Assembly: GCA_963575745.1 (NCBI GenBank)
Contig: CAUYUJ010015731.1
Coordinates: 220,259 to 284,258, forward strand
DNA from: Prorocentrum cordatum
Taxonomy: Eukaryota > Sar > Dinophyceae > Prorocentrales > Prorocentraceae
DNA length: 64,000 bases
Reading direction: 5' to 3'
Shown: in pieces, positions 10,887 to 21,153 of the stretch
Layout: each line of letters begins with the position of its first letter
How positions within the stretch are numbered: position 1 is the stretch's first letter
The notes under the pieces: model-generated
Database searches by the model: none
Seen by the model: the letters and a program-made list of their open reading frames with translations, nothing else
What the model was told of the DNA's origin: nothing
Translations under genes and position numbers: made by a program

Positions 10887-11051
10887 CGAGTAGGGGATCG
10901 ACTGCCCCAAAATTGATTGTCCCGCCGGATCTACGAAACAGAAAGTATACTGTCCTGCAGATATACGATCATTCTACGCTGTGTTTTTCCATGTATCCAG
11001 CGGGCAAATCAAGGTCAGGGTAAATAAATTCTGTAGTCGATCCCCTACTCG
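10887..11051. mobile_element. Singleton TIR element (CGAGTAGGGGATCGACT)
   Basis: A 165-bp element with perfect 17-bp TIRs, CGAGTAGGGGATCGACT. If the outer T/A pair is included, the flanks CTGCT and TTGCT could be a 5-bp target duplication with one mismatch. The interior is AT-richer than the surroundings. Confidence 0.85.
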
Positions 11052-11689
11052 ATTGCTGGTCTCCCGCACTTGGTGCGCGGTGGCACACGGATGCACAACG
11101 CCCTGGCGGTTGCGGTTCGGAGGCTAGAGGCCGGAGGCTTGGCGGTGCGGGATCGCCCCCGCGGGCGGTTCCCTGGCCGAAGGGCGCCCCATCTGCGCAG
11201 AGCTGGGGTTCCGCTGAAACCGCTGGTGGGGCCACACGGGTTCCGGGTGATCCACATGCACCAGAGGGCGTCATCGTGGACGCTGGTCATAAGGACGCTG
11301 ACGATCTGGACGGGTTCTGGCTCCACGTCGTGCTCTCGAGGGCGGCAACGTCGGACAGCCACTTCATGATCCACGATCCAGGGCGTGGCCCGAAAACCCC
11401 CCGCCGCTGGCGTCCCCCCGCCCCGCACACACCGTGGTGCGCAGGGGGTGGGGGGGCCAGGGCACTCAAGCCTTCGGGTGACTAGTGTGGTGCCCCGCAG
11501 GAAGGAGTTGTCCCCCTGTGCCTCCCTCCTGGCCCCCCCGAGAGGGGCCCCTCTTCTTGAAGGTGTCTCGGAGTTGAAGGCAACACGGAGGAGGAGGAGG
11601 AGGAGGAGGAGGAGGAGGAGGAGGTAATTCAGCTTGGTGTTGCTGCGGGCAAAGGGTTCCAGCAGGTTGCGCGTGCACTCGGTGCTACC
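11052..11689. other. Unassigned, with a short GGA array
   Basis: 11060-11400 has a plus frame reading GFWLHVVLSRAATSDSHFM, perhaps a scrap of coding sequence. (GGA)n occupies 11589-11625. It may be part of the retroelement that becomes recognisable from 11690. Confidence 0.35.
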
Positions 11690-13140
11690 ATGGACGATCA
11701 GCTAGCGATCGTTGGCAGCGTGAGCGGGCTTGCTGACGAAGCGGCGCGGCGCCTGGAGGTGCTTCGGGAGGCGTCGAAGCGTTCGACCCATTACGTTGCG
11801 CGGACTTTGCTGCAAGTCGCTAAAGAGGATCTGCTCATGTTCGAACCAAGCAGAAGGGGCGCCTCCAGCGGTTCATGCTTCGACGGAAAAAGCTGGCCCG
11901 CTAAAAGTGCGCGCTCCCAGTGCTGAAGAATGCTCGCGTGGGCAAAGTGTTCAGCCTCACCTACGGGATCGAGATCAGCGGCATGACGCGCGCCGAGCTT
12001 TTCGCTCTTCGCAGGGAGTACGGACGTACGTCAAGCCGTACCGCGGGGGCGTCTTGGCGGGCGCCGAGCTGGTCCTCGAGGGGGACCCCGCCGCCCGGCA
12101 GGCGGTGGCGCCAGCGCTTCAGTGGTTGCGGATGGTCTGGGTGGCGGTCGTCAGTCCAGAGAGCGCGTTCGCATCGTTGGGGGCGCTCCGTGCCTGGTGG
12201 CAGCAGGCTCTCGGCAGACGGCAGCTCAAAGACCTGCAGTGGCGGACCTCCAGAGGGCCACTGGAGCGCACGGCCCTGCGCGTTCGTCGGGTGGGCTGGA
12301 CGGTGGTTTCCCCCACGACGTTGCGCGACCGCCGCGGGACTGCAATCCCGCTGGAGCAGCTGACGCCTGGCGTCCTCGAGGTGCTCCCGACGGCGGCGCT
12401 ACAGCGGCAGCGCGAGCTCGCGCTGGCGGAGCAGTGGCAGCGCTTGCCTGGGGCCAGGGTCTCGTTCGACCTGCTGCGACCGCTGGCACGGGCCAAGAGC
12501 TCCAAGTACATGCGCTACCAGACGTTCCTAGTGAAGAGCATGGCGTGTGGAGGCTGCTGGACTCGTGAACGCGCTCGGCTGCGCGGTTGCGGGACCAGCG
12601 GGAAGTGCGACTACGGCCGCACCGACACCCTGCAGCACCGCCTGTACACTTGCACGAGGTGGTGCAGTCCAGTGCCGAGTCCGAGGTCTCCGAGAGCTTC
12701 ATCCAGCGCGGCGCTGACTGCGGCTTCGGGCACTCCCTCCTCATCCGGAGCTGCTTCGAGTATGCGGATGCCGATCTGCCGCCGCTCGCTCCTGGGCACG
12801 AGGCATGAATCGCTGATGCCGATGGGCAGCTGGTCGACATCGAGGCGGAGGAGACGGTGAACTACTCCTGCCCCGACGCCGCGTCGATCGAGCTCGCCGC
12901 CGACGGCTCTTCCGGCAGGCCGGCGCTGCCGGAGTTTCAGCGGGCGGGGTGGACCGTGGCGCTGCTGGATCCTGCCTCGAGCACCCCGTTGCTTGTGCTC
13001 TTTGGCACGGTGCCGTGCGCCATGCTTCAGCGCTCCGCCATGGCTGAGTTTCTTGGAGGTGCACTCGCAGGTGACGTGGCAGATCGCGCGACAGGTCTCG
13101 ATCCTGATTTCATAAGCGCGGTGCGAGCTGGTCAGACAGC
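11690..13140 (+). pseudogene. Dead non-LTR-type retrotransposon, 3' part with RNase H start
   Basis: This is a decayed C-terminal part of a reverse-transcribing element, read across shifted frames. Frame 1 (about 11850-12020) gives KGRLQRFMLRRKKLAR, a stop at 11902, then VGKVFSLTYGIEISGMTRAE. Frame 3 (12020-12655) gives VLAGAELVLEGDPAARQAV and the long conserved linker, then a Cys/His cluster C-x5-C-x9-H-x4-C ending HRLYTC. Frame 2 (12655 on) gives VVQSSAESEVSESFIQRG, a TGA at 12806-12808, and then an RNase H-like start with ADGSS (first acidic site) and AMAEFLG (second). No reverse transcriptase core is present. I recognise the layout from dinoflagellate repeat elements; the exact clade is not resolved. 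Confidence 0.75.
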
Positions 13141-13459
13141 TCGCAACGAGCAGGCTCTTGCGAAGAGCATGCGCTCGTGCGCGCAGGTGTTTGGGAGCAG
13201 CCCCCCAGGGAGGGAACGCACTCGAGCTTTACATCGTGCGAAGGCGCATAGGTCGGGTTCCGAGTGCGAGCAGCCAGGTTCAGTCGAGCGCCGCCTGACC
13301 GATGCGAATGCTAGCGCACATCCGTCTGCTAAACGCGCCGTGCAGTTCAACCCGCAGCCTTCTCCGGTGGTTATTGAGGCGTTCGGGAGCTCTGAGAGGG
13401 ACGCTGCTCTGCTTTCTAAACTTGCCACTGCCGTCTTGTCCCGGCAGGAGCAGGAATAA
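13141..13459 (+). other. Open frame continuing after the RNase H remnant
   Basis: The same frame runs on to 13459, but the sequence (MRSCAQVFGSSPPGRERTR and after) no longer resembles RNase H. The retroelement is probably interrupted near 13100-13140. Confidence 0.4.
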
Positions 13460-13692
13460 CCATGGCAGCGCTTTCCAGCATTTCGCAGGCAGAGGAACGT
13501 TCGAAGAGAAGGCTGGCACGCCTGGTGCTCCACCCCTTTTGGGGCCCAGTGCCGCGCGTGCCACGGGTGTTCCTCTGGACTCCCAGGACAGACCCCTGAC
13601 GGAGTGCCGGGGGGGGCCCAGATTTCGTCCGAGCATTCCTCTGCTTCCCCATGGGTCATCCGCCTGTTGCTGCTCATCAGTCAGGTAGTAAT
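13460..13692. other. Unassigned sequence
   Basis: Nothing recognised. Confidence 0.3.
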
Positions 13693-13860
13693 CAGGAGGG
13701 GAAAAACACACAGACACAATCAATCGTCCACTCCCAGGAAAAGATGTGAAAATATGGGAAGCGGGGGGGAGGACAAACACTCAGAACATATAGGACAAGT
13801 ATGGGGAATCCGTTTATATGTGTGTGCATCTATTTGTGTGTCCCATGGGCCCCTTTCACA
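13693..13860 (+). mobile_element. TIR-like element family H, copy 1
   Basis: Starts GGGGAAAAACACACAGACAC and ends in the loosely complementary TTTGTGTGTCCCATGGGCCCC. The interior contains AAATATGGGAAGCGGGGGGG and AGACAAACACYCAGAACATA-type motifs shared with the copy at 14266-14445. The inverted repeats are imperfect. Further partial matches to the ACACAGACACAAT end occur at about 25085 and 52862. Confidence 0.6.
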
Positions 13861-14265
13861 GTGAGTGCTCCGCTCCGCCCGAGCAGAGCGATGCGCCCGT
13901 CTTCGCGCGGTGCGCGCGCTGCGTGCGGTGCGTGGGCCCGTGCCGGGGACGGACGCAGCAGCTCCGCAGCCCGTGCGCGCCCGCCCAGCTCCTCCACCTC
14001 CTCTTCGACCTCCTCCTCCTGCTCCTCGTCCTCCTCCTCCTCCACCTACTGTTCTACCTCCTCCTCCACCTCCTCTTCTACCTCCTCCTCCTCCTCCTCC
14101 TCCTCCTCCTCCTCCTCCACCTACTGTTCTACCTCCTCCTCCACCTCCTCTTCTACCTCCTCCTCCTGCTCCTCCTCCTAGGCGCGCGTTCCCCAAGGGG
14201 GACCGCGGTTTTGAGCAGTCCTCGGAGGGGGGGGGGGCCCCCCCACACGGGGGCTCGCCACACAG
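13861..14265. repeat. CTC array between two family H copies
   Basis: (CTC)n with CTA interruptions at 14000-14180, including a duplicated CCACCTACTGTTCTACCTCC segment. The flanks are GC-rich and unassigned. Confidence 0.7.
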
Positions 14266-14445
14266 GTTTTGCCTGTTCCCAGGGGGGACAGAAACACACA
14301 GACACAATGAATCGTCGATTCCCCAGAAAATATGGGGAACATCTGGGCAGTGGGGGGGAAGACAAACACCCAGAACATATGGGAAAATATGGGGGATATC
14401 TTTATCTGTGTGTATGTATTTGTGTGTCCTGGGGCCCCTTGATGT
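14266..14445 (+). mobile_element. TIR-like element family H, copy 2
   Basis: Same order of motifs as copy 1: ACACACAGACACAATGAATC, then ATATGGGGAACATCTGGGC, then GACAAACACCCAGAACATAT, then TTTGTGTGTCCTGGGGCCCC. It lies about 570 bp from copy 1 in direct orientation. Confidence 0.6.
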
Positions 14446-14959
14446 TCTTCCGCTGGACCGCGTGGCACGGACAGCGCGTGCACCAGCGGCTGAAGCCACC
14501 AGCGTGTCTTTGGGGTCGAGTCCTGATGCAAGGTGCTCCTTTGAAGCTCGAATGGCCGCCCTCCACGAGCGAACTCGCCAGATGGAGTTGAGTTCCCGAG
14601 CGAGCTTCAGCAGAGAGTTTGCAAGCGGGTGTCGGTGTCCATACGGGCACCGACATGTGTGACATTTTCGTTGCGCCCTGAATTGTGGATGCGGGTACTG
14701 TAGTGGCAGAGAAATATTCGTGACATGTTCGTTGCGTCTTGTGCCGTCTCGTGGTGTAGCTAGTGGCGGAAGTGGCTGATGGGTATGGGCTGAAAAGACC
14801 CTAAGCGCCACCCGCTGGAACCCATGGGGTTGGCTGAAGCCTGGTCCGCCGGGGCCTCCTCGGCGCTTGTCTTGAAGACAAGACACAGTGATGTTCCATA
14901 GGTTTTTCAATGATGGTGGCCTCTTAGAGGGGCCCTTGGAGGGCTTGGAGTACACTTGA
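14446..14959. other. Unassigned sequence
   Basis: Contains a small direct repeat of GTGTGACATTTTCGTTGCG/CGTGACATGTTCGTTGCG at about 14656 and 14720. No exon supported. Confidence 0.3.
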
Positions 14960-15115
14960 AACCGGCTTGGGCCGTCTTGAGGCCTCTTCGATGTGTGTCA
15001 GAGGCTATCTTGAACCATTTGAGGTATCTGAAGCCATCTGGGAGGCCATCGTGGGCTCTCTGAGGCCCTCGTGGAGCCATCTTGGGCCATCCTGGGCGCT
15101 CTAGCTACCCGCGCC
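14960..15115 (+). repeat. Degenerate minisatellite, unit like GAGGCCATCKTGGGC
   Basis: Eight or so imperfect 14-18 bp units (GAGGCCATCGTGGGC, GAGCCATCTTGGGCC and so on). Confidence 0.6.
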
Positions 15116-15989
15116 TCCACCTCCCAGGCCCAGTGGAGGGGATATGGGGGAGGGGTCAAGGCATCCTCTAGACAGCAAGCCGTGTAGCTCACTCCCATCC
15201 GCCCTCCCAACACAGTAGTAACCCCCGAGCCTGAACATGTTCAGCGGTTGTCTTTGGATGGGCAGCTATCGGGAACCAACTCCGACCCTATGTGCGCGAC
15301 GCTGGGGCGAGGTGCGCCACCCGTGTCACGCGCGTCACGCGCGCGAAACATCCCTGGGGCCCGAGCGTACCAGGTGCGCATGGTGAGCCAGATCCCAATC
15401 TACTCCAGCCGCGCCAGGAGCGCCACGTTAGGGACACGTGCAGAGTGTGTCAGGTGCTCCTGCGCACGTGACAGCACACATCGGGAAACATGTCGGCCCC
15501 CACCATCCACGTCGAAAACCGATACCCATCATTGTGTTTGGTGGGTCTGCGCGCAGCAGGTCCTGCGCCACCACTTGACAGTGATCGCGGGGCGGCCGCG
15601 CATGATCCAGATTTAGCCGCGAGGTGCATTTTTTGTATTGTTTTGTCGCAGGGATTGTCAAAGCACACTGCGAAGTGCTCACGGGTCTCACGAACATGAC
15701 TCCAGACTTTGTCCCAAAGTGTATTTGGTATTCAATTGTTCCTGCCAGGGATGGTAGTGGGGGCCGCATCGGGTTGGCCGCACATGCTCCAAATGTGGAG
15801 GCAAAGGGTGATTTGTTTTGTTTTGTTTTGTTGCCATGGTGTCCTCATTGTTTCTGGTTGGCTGCCGGTCGCCTGGGGGAGGGGGTGTACATTAATAGGG
15901 GATAGTGATACACCCCTCCCCTGAGCAGGGGCAGGAGGGGTTTGGGCAGAGATGAGACACACATTGTCTTCAACCACCGACGCCCAGAG
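15116..15989. other. Unassigned sequence
   Basis: Mixed composition with a short TTTTG run near 15814-15833. I see no exon or element. Confidence 0.3.
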
Positions 15990-16100
15990 GGCTGGTGGGA
16001 TTTGAAATGTGCAACCTAGACTGCGCAACATGGATTGCACTACGTAGGTTGCACCACCTATGTTGCTTCCCATGGATTGCACAACTTAGATACCTACAAT
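15990..16100 (+). repeat. Short-spaced TTGCAC/GTTGC minisatellite
   Basis: Repeated GGATTGCAC, GGTTGCACC and TATGTTGC words at spacings of roughly 12-20 bp. Similar words recur at 39840-40010. Confidence 0.55.
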
Positions 16101-16756
16101 CATGCTGATTGGGGTCCACGCTGGCTAACAGGATCCGGACTCTGGCGCGATTTGCCGTACACCTGTCTCGACGTCGTCTATCCAACAGGAGAGACCATTC
16201 CACTCCTCCGCGGTTGCATGAGTACTTTGTGCGGCAAGGTTGCATCCTGCACGTATGAATTGTATTGGGCTGGCCTCCGGCCCCAGTGCCGCCGATCCGG
16301 GGGGGTTGCGGAAGTGGAGTTTTTTATACCCCCCTGTCCCCGGGTACCGAAACACGTCGGAAATGACGTCGGAAATATCCTCGTGTACCGAACAACGTCG
16401 GAGATGAGGTCGGAAATAACGTACGCCCCCCCCCCCCCCCAGAGCGAAGCTTGAGCGAGCTCAAGTCCACGCTCTCAGAAGGTCACACGCCGGATCGGCG
16501 GATTTTACGTTCGAAGGTAAACGGGAATTCCAAGACGAGTGCTGCAGCGCCCGTGGAGCCGCGTCTCCCTCGCAGCCGGCTGGGGCCACTGCGGAGTGTT
16601 GTCGGCCCTGCCTGCCCTTCCTGCAGGGGGGTCCGCCGCGGGCTGCCCAGAGCCCACGGACGCGCGCGCGTGAAGACTTCGGTGAGCTGCATCGGGCCAC
16701 GTAAGGATCCGTGTGTGTCTCTCGGCCCGGGCGGCGGTGGCCCAGGCGGCGCTGTG
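16101..16756. other. Unassigned, small ACGTCGG repeat
   Basis: 16345-16420 repeats ACGTCGGAAATGACGTCGG-like words four times. A C14-15 homopolymer sits at about 16427-16440. No exon supported. Confidence 0.35.
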
Positions 16757-16925
16757 CTCGATGGGCCTGTTTTCCACCACCACCACCACCACTACAAGTA
16801 GGAGGGTGGAAGGAGGCGGAGGCGGAGGAGGAGGAGGAGGAGGAGGAGGAGGAGGAGGAGGAGGAGGAGGAGGAGGGAGGAGTAGGAGGAGGAGGAGGAG
16901 GAGGGGGAGAAAGAGGACCCCCTCC
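16757..16925 (+). mobile_element. Family G fold-back element, truncated at right
   Basis: The left end GATGGGCCTGTTTTCCACCA is nearly identical to that of the copy at 58325-58470. It is followed by an AGGAGGGTGGAAGGAGG segment and a long (GGA)n array. The complementary right end found in the other copy is missing here; the array runs into CCCCTCCCACTC and (CT)n instead. Confidence 0.65.
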
Positions 16926-16959
16926 CACTCTCTCTCTCTCTCTCTCTGCCCTCGGACAG

Positions 16960-17265
16960 CAGCGATGACCCCCGCCCGGCGGCTCAGGCGCCCTGGTGCA
17001 GGTCCTCGGCGAGCTGCGGCGGCCGCCCCAGGGTCGCCCGCCCGCCCGCCCGCCGCTCGCCCGCCGCTCGCCCCGCCTCGCCGCCCGCCCGCCGCCCGCT
17101 GCCGCGCCCTTCGCTGCTCCTCGCCGCCGCCCGCCGCTCGCCCGCCGCCCGCTCGCCCGCCGCCGGCGTCGCCGCCCCGACGGCGCCAGCCGCTCGCTCG
17201 CCGCCTGCGGCCCCACGGAAGCGCAGCGCGCGCGGCCGCGGCCGTCGGCGGCCGGGTCGCTCGCA
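16960..17265. repeat. CCGCCCGCN-rich low-complexity region
   Basis: Tandem-like CGCCCGCC and GCTCGCCCGC words over about 220 bp. Very high GC; long frames on both strands are artefacts. Confidence 0.6.
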
Positions 17266-17274
17266 AGCGCAGGG

Positions 17275-17415
17275 TCCCAATATGCACTCTCGCAGGTCCG
17301 CGCGATCTTCGGGGATCGGCGCTGCCCCCTCCTGGCGGCGCCTGCGGCGCCGATGCGAGAAGTCCGCGCGGGCCTCCGAACAGTGATGTGTATGCCGTTT
17401 TTTCTTCTCCTGTTC
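17275..17415. mobile_element. TIR element family E, copy 1
   Basis: A fold-back element. The left arm GGTCCGCGCGATCTTCGGGG, then ATCGGCGCTG, is mirrored by the right arm (GAGAAGTCCGCGCGGGCCTCC). The outer right arm (GATGTGTATGCCGTTTTTTC) is the reverse complement of the outer left arm of copy 2 at 30255. The centre is a GGCGGCGCCTGCGGCGCC hairpin. Confidence 0.7.
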
Positions 17416-18552
17416 ATCGCCGCCGCTTGCTCGCCGCCGCCGCCTTCGAGCCTCCAGCCGCTTTTCGTGGAGAGCCGAACGCGGAAGTCGTCGTCCCTGT
17501 CCCCGTCCCCGTCGTCGACGTCGTCGTCGTCCTCGATGAATTTGTCGTGGTTGTCGTCGTCGTCGTCGTCGTCCTCGTGGTCATTGTGGCGTCCAGGTTG
17601 GGAGGACATGTAGGGAGCGGGGGAGCACCCTTCGGATCGGAAACAGGGAATGGGGGGTGTACCGTCCGTCCAGCGAATCACCCTGGAGGGGGGGCTTCGG
17701 GCCGGGGAAATCCGAAGGGAAACGGGGGGGCTTCACGAGCTGGAGGGATGACATATGTCCATGGCTGGATTGTGCAAACGGAGGTCGGCCCTGACACGAC
17801 CGGTTACAGTTTGTGACGAGCGTGTTCAGATCTGCAAGTTTGCGACATCTTCAATGTCATGGGGATAGCTTGGAATGGCCATGCCGCCGTCGACACAAGG
17901 CCACCATCGCATCCATTGCTGCCAGAGACAGGGACGCGGGCACAGCCGTCGCCTGGAAACCCGCCTTGCTGCTCCAGCTTCGCACGAACGAGCGCCAAGG
18001 CACGGATGGATTTTCGAAGCCATGGATGGATTCTCCCCGATTCTCCTAGTCGTGACTGGGACTTGAATGCGGCCCTGGATGCGGCTCCACGCGCAGGACG
18101 CGCACCAGTACCCACCATGCCTGATGCGGTGTGGCCGGCCGTCCTCTGCCTGTCAGAGCGCCCCGTGGCCCACAGCAGGCCTCTGCGAGGGCCCCTGGCT
18201 GGACCGCCTCGCCTGCCCCACGGGAGTGGCCCGGGGGAGGCCCATGCCAAGAAACACCCTGCTTGCTTCTAGGGTTCCCTGGGCTTCTTGGGCTTCGATG
18301 GTTTTGCTGTGGAACGCGCGGCGTTCCCGCACCAAACATCCAAGGACTTCCTGGGCTCTCAGGGTTGGGTTTCTTTTGGGAGGTTTTTTGTGGATTGGCC
18401 TCCACTGTGCATTTTTGGATGCCTGCGTGGATCGGTTGGAGTCGCGCTGGATCCCTCTCGAGCACGCCAGGGGCGGCCAAGCAGGCGCTGGGGAGGGGGG
18501 TCCAGCGCCCACCCGAGAAGTCAGGGCGGTTCTCTGAGCATGCGCTCGACTT
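17416..18552. other. Unassigned, with a GTC array
   Basis: (GTC)n at 17480-17580. The rest is mixed, GC-rich sequence. Several frames are open but none is distinctive. Confidence 0.3.
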
Positions 18553-18731
18553 CACGTAAGAGTGACCCTTCGCCGGAGGGACCTCTGGTGCGGACCAGTG
18601 GGGACCCCCGATCGCAGAACGCGGGGCGGCAGTGCCGTCTGGCGCGCCCGTGTTCTGCGCCCCCCCCCCCCGCGGCCCCCGCAAAAGCCGCGCGCCAAAG
18701 GTCGCTCTTGACCCAGGGCCACTCTTGCGTG
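18553..18731. mobile_element. TIR element family F, copy 1
   Basis: A 179-bp element. The left end CACGTAAGAGTGACCCTTCG and the right end, read as its complement (CACGCAAGAGTGGCCCTGGG), match at about 15 of 20 positions. Nested inside is a second inverted pair, GCAGAACGCGGG and CCCGTGTTCTGC. Copy 2 at 42011-42406 has the same ends. Confidence 0.75.
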
Positions 18732-19647
18732 GAGCCGATGTATCTGAATGCCTGCCGTGCTACTTCTAGAGAGGCCGCCCTGAGTCGCAGCCAGGAGCGA
18801 AAGGCACCACAAGGCCTGGCGGCGCCTCCAGCGCCGCCGCCTGCGCGCTCCGCGCGCCACTGGAGGGGTGTCCGGTGCGGACCCGAGAAGTACGCGTGGG
18901 CCAGCTGCCGTGTACGTAGATGCCTTTCCTTGTTCGTCGACCTCCCCGGCCCTGTGCCACTGGGCGTCCGCCGCCGGTGGGGGAGGGGGGAGAAACGGCG
19001 ATTTGCAGGGGTCGCGGCTCCTGGCAGTTGGCCGCGCCAACCAACAACGGGGCGAGGCCGGGCAACCTCCTGTGGGGCATTCGGGGGCACAGGGCCAGGC
19101 ACAGCGCCCGAGTCCCAGCAGGTCTGGCAGAGCCTTCTGGCTGCTGCTCTCCAGTGGCCAGCGCCAGAGGAAGATCAAGCTTCGACTCGTCATGTGCCGT
19201 CTTCTTGGGACATCGCGCGCACCAGCCAAACGCTACGCCTCAGACGCCGCTGTTGAGGCCACTCCGTCCTGCAGCAGACTGATCGGCCCCACTCGAGACT
19301 TCACGTGCACAGTGTGTTTTTGCCGAGGCGCCGTCAGGGCGCGATTCCTGACTTGCCTTGATCCCCGCTGCGCCGTGGCACGTCAGCCCCGCCAGCCTGC
19401 CCCCGCCCGGTGGGGGTAGGCTCCCTGACGCCCGCAGGGAACCGTCGGCCATTGGGGCCGAGGCCATGCCAGTGGGGATGGGGATCGGTTGCAGTCAAGA
19501 CGCTGAAGCAAGGACCGCCTGGAGCTCAGGAGGGGCTGCGATGTTCGGGCCGTTCCTCGGGTCGAGGTGCAGGAACCCATTCGTGGCCGAGGCTCGCCGT
19601 GACGAGAAGAGTCCCTTTTCGTTCCTTCTTCGGGGTGCCCTGTGTCC
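18732..19647. other. Unassigned, with a GCGGCGCC hairpin
   Basis: A GGCGGCGCCTCCAGCGCCGCC hairpin near 18818-18840 may be the centre of a decayed fold-back element. 18940-19640 has open frames but nothing recognisable. Confidence 0.3.
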
Positions 19648-19897
19648 AGGCCTCCCAGGTGGGGTCCGAGTAGATACGGTCGGAGGATCGCGTCGCATCG
19701 CCGATGCATCGGCGATGCGGCTCGATGCGGGGCCCGATGATCTTCGCGCTGGCGTCGCCGATGAAGCGCCGACGTCGACGATGCATCGCCGGTGCATCGC
19801 CGATGCATCGCCGGTGCATTGCCGATGCATCGCTGATGTATCGGCGATACGGTGCGATCCACCGACCCCATCTACTCCGACCCCATCTAGGAGGCCT
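19648..19897. mobile_element. TIR element family D, copy 1
   Basis: A 250-bp element with TIRs of about 65 bp. The left arm starts AGGCCTCCCAGGTGGGGTCC. The right arm is the complement of AGGCCTCCTAGATGGGGTCG. The interior is built from GCATCGCCGATGCATCG palindromes in tandem. Frames rich in HRRCIGDAS peptides across it are by-products of that repeat. Confidence 0.85.
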
Positions 19898-19939
19898 CTA
19901 TTGTGGTAGCACGATGGCTGTAAACGATACTCCTCCCCT

Positions 19940-20143
19940 CGGGGAAATGTAAGGCTCGAGTAAGTCGGAACTCGGGTTCGCCGACTTTTTTTGACGAGCG
20001 CGTCCTGGATTTTGACGGTCCCGTTTTCGTGGGATGTCTGCAGCGGGAGCCCGCGTCGAATCTCAGAATGAGTTTCGTCACCTTGATGATGGCCCCCGTC
20101 AGGCCAACCCGGGATTCCCGTACCCGAGTCTTACGTCTCCCCG
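19940..20143. mobile_element. TIR element family C, copy 1
   Basis: A 204-bp element. Left end CGGGGAAATGTAAGGCTCGA; right end the complement of CGGGGAGACGTAAGACTCGG. The internal landmarks CCGACTTTTTT, TTTTGACGGTCC and GGGATGTCTGC recur in copy 2 at 41441-41643, which is almost the same length. Confidence 0.85.
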
Positions 20144-20380
20144 ATCCTCGATTCGACTCCGTGCGGGCATCAGGGTTGATCTCAACGCCGCCCTCCCGCC
20201 CTGCCCCCCTCCCCCCAACGCCTTCGCCGCTGGGGGGTGGGAGGCGGACACGAACCTTGGGACAGCAGAATGCGAGAGCGGGATCGCCAAGGCAGCCTCC
20301 AGGCCTCCAGGGGGGAGGGGCACAACGCCTCATCCCACTCCTGCAGGGAGCTCTGTGAGAGGAGGGAGGAGGAGGAGGAG

Positions 20381-20413
<33 letters not shown>

Positions 20414-20584
20414 AACCAAACAAACAAACGAACAAACAAACAAACAAACAAACACACAAACACACAAACAAACAGACAACCAAACAAACAAACAAACAAA
20501 CAAACAAACAAAACAAAACAAAAGGGGAGCGACGAAACGGCGGGGGCTGCGCGGGGCCTGCGACGAAAGGATGCTTCCCCTCCT
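20144..20584. repeat. Unassigned, then GA and (AAAC)n arrays
   Basis: 20365-20412 is a GGA/GA array. 20413-20525 is (AAAC)n, mostly CAAACAAACAAA, with a few CACA changes. Confidence 0.8.
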
Positions 20585-21058
20585 CCTCCCCCCCCCCTCC
20601 TCCTCCTCCTCCTCCTCCTCCTCCTCCTCCTCCTCCTCCTCCTCTCCTCCTCCTCCTCCTCTCCTCCTCCTCCTCCTCCTCCTCCTCCTCCTCCTCCTCC
20701 TCCTCCTCCTCTCCTCCTCCTCCTCCTCCTCCTCCTCCTCCTCCTCCTCCTCCTCCTCTCTCCTCTCTCCCTCCTCCTCTCTCCTCCTCCTCCTCCTCCT
20801 CTCCTCCTCCTCCTCCTCATCCTCCTCCTCCTCCTCCTCCTCCTCCTCCTCCTCCTCCTCCTCCTCCTCCTTCCTCCTCCTCCTCCTCCTCCTCCTCCTC
20901 CTCCTCCTCCTCCTCCTCCTCCTCCTCCTCCTCCTCCTCCTCCTCCTCTCCTCCTCCACCTCCTCCTCCTCCTCCTCCTCCTCCTCCTCCTCCTCCTCCT
21001 CCTCCTCCTCCTCCTCCTCCTCCTCCTCCTCCTCCTCCTCCTCCTCCTCCTCCTCTCT
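20585..21058 (+). repeat. Long (CTC)n pyrimidine array
   Basis: About 470 bp of nearly pure CTC triplets, with phase slips such as CTCTCC. It ends directly upstream of the retroelement end at 21154, and the two may be causally linked. Confidence 0.95.
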
Positions 21059-21153
21059 CCTCCGGGTGGCACGGGTGGCCAGTTTGCCAAGTTTCTTGTC
21101 CTCCGACGAGTTGCCTTTGCCTTTGTGCGGCTCCGTCCTAGCGATGACTTTGA

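Noticed and set aside
19648-19897. HRRCIGDAS-repeat proteins on both strands
   Set aside because: They arise from the palindromic interior of TIR element family D and recur wherever that element does.
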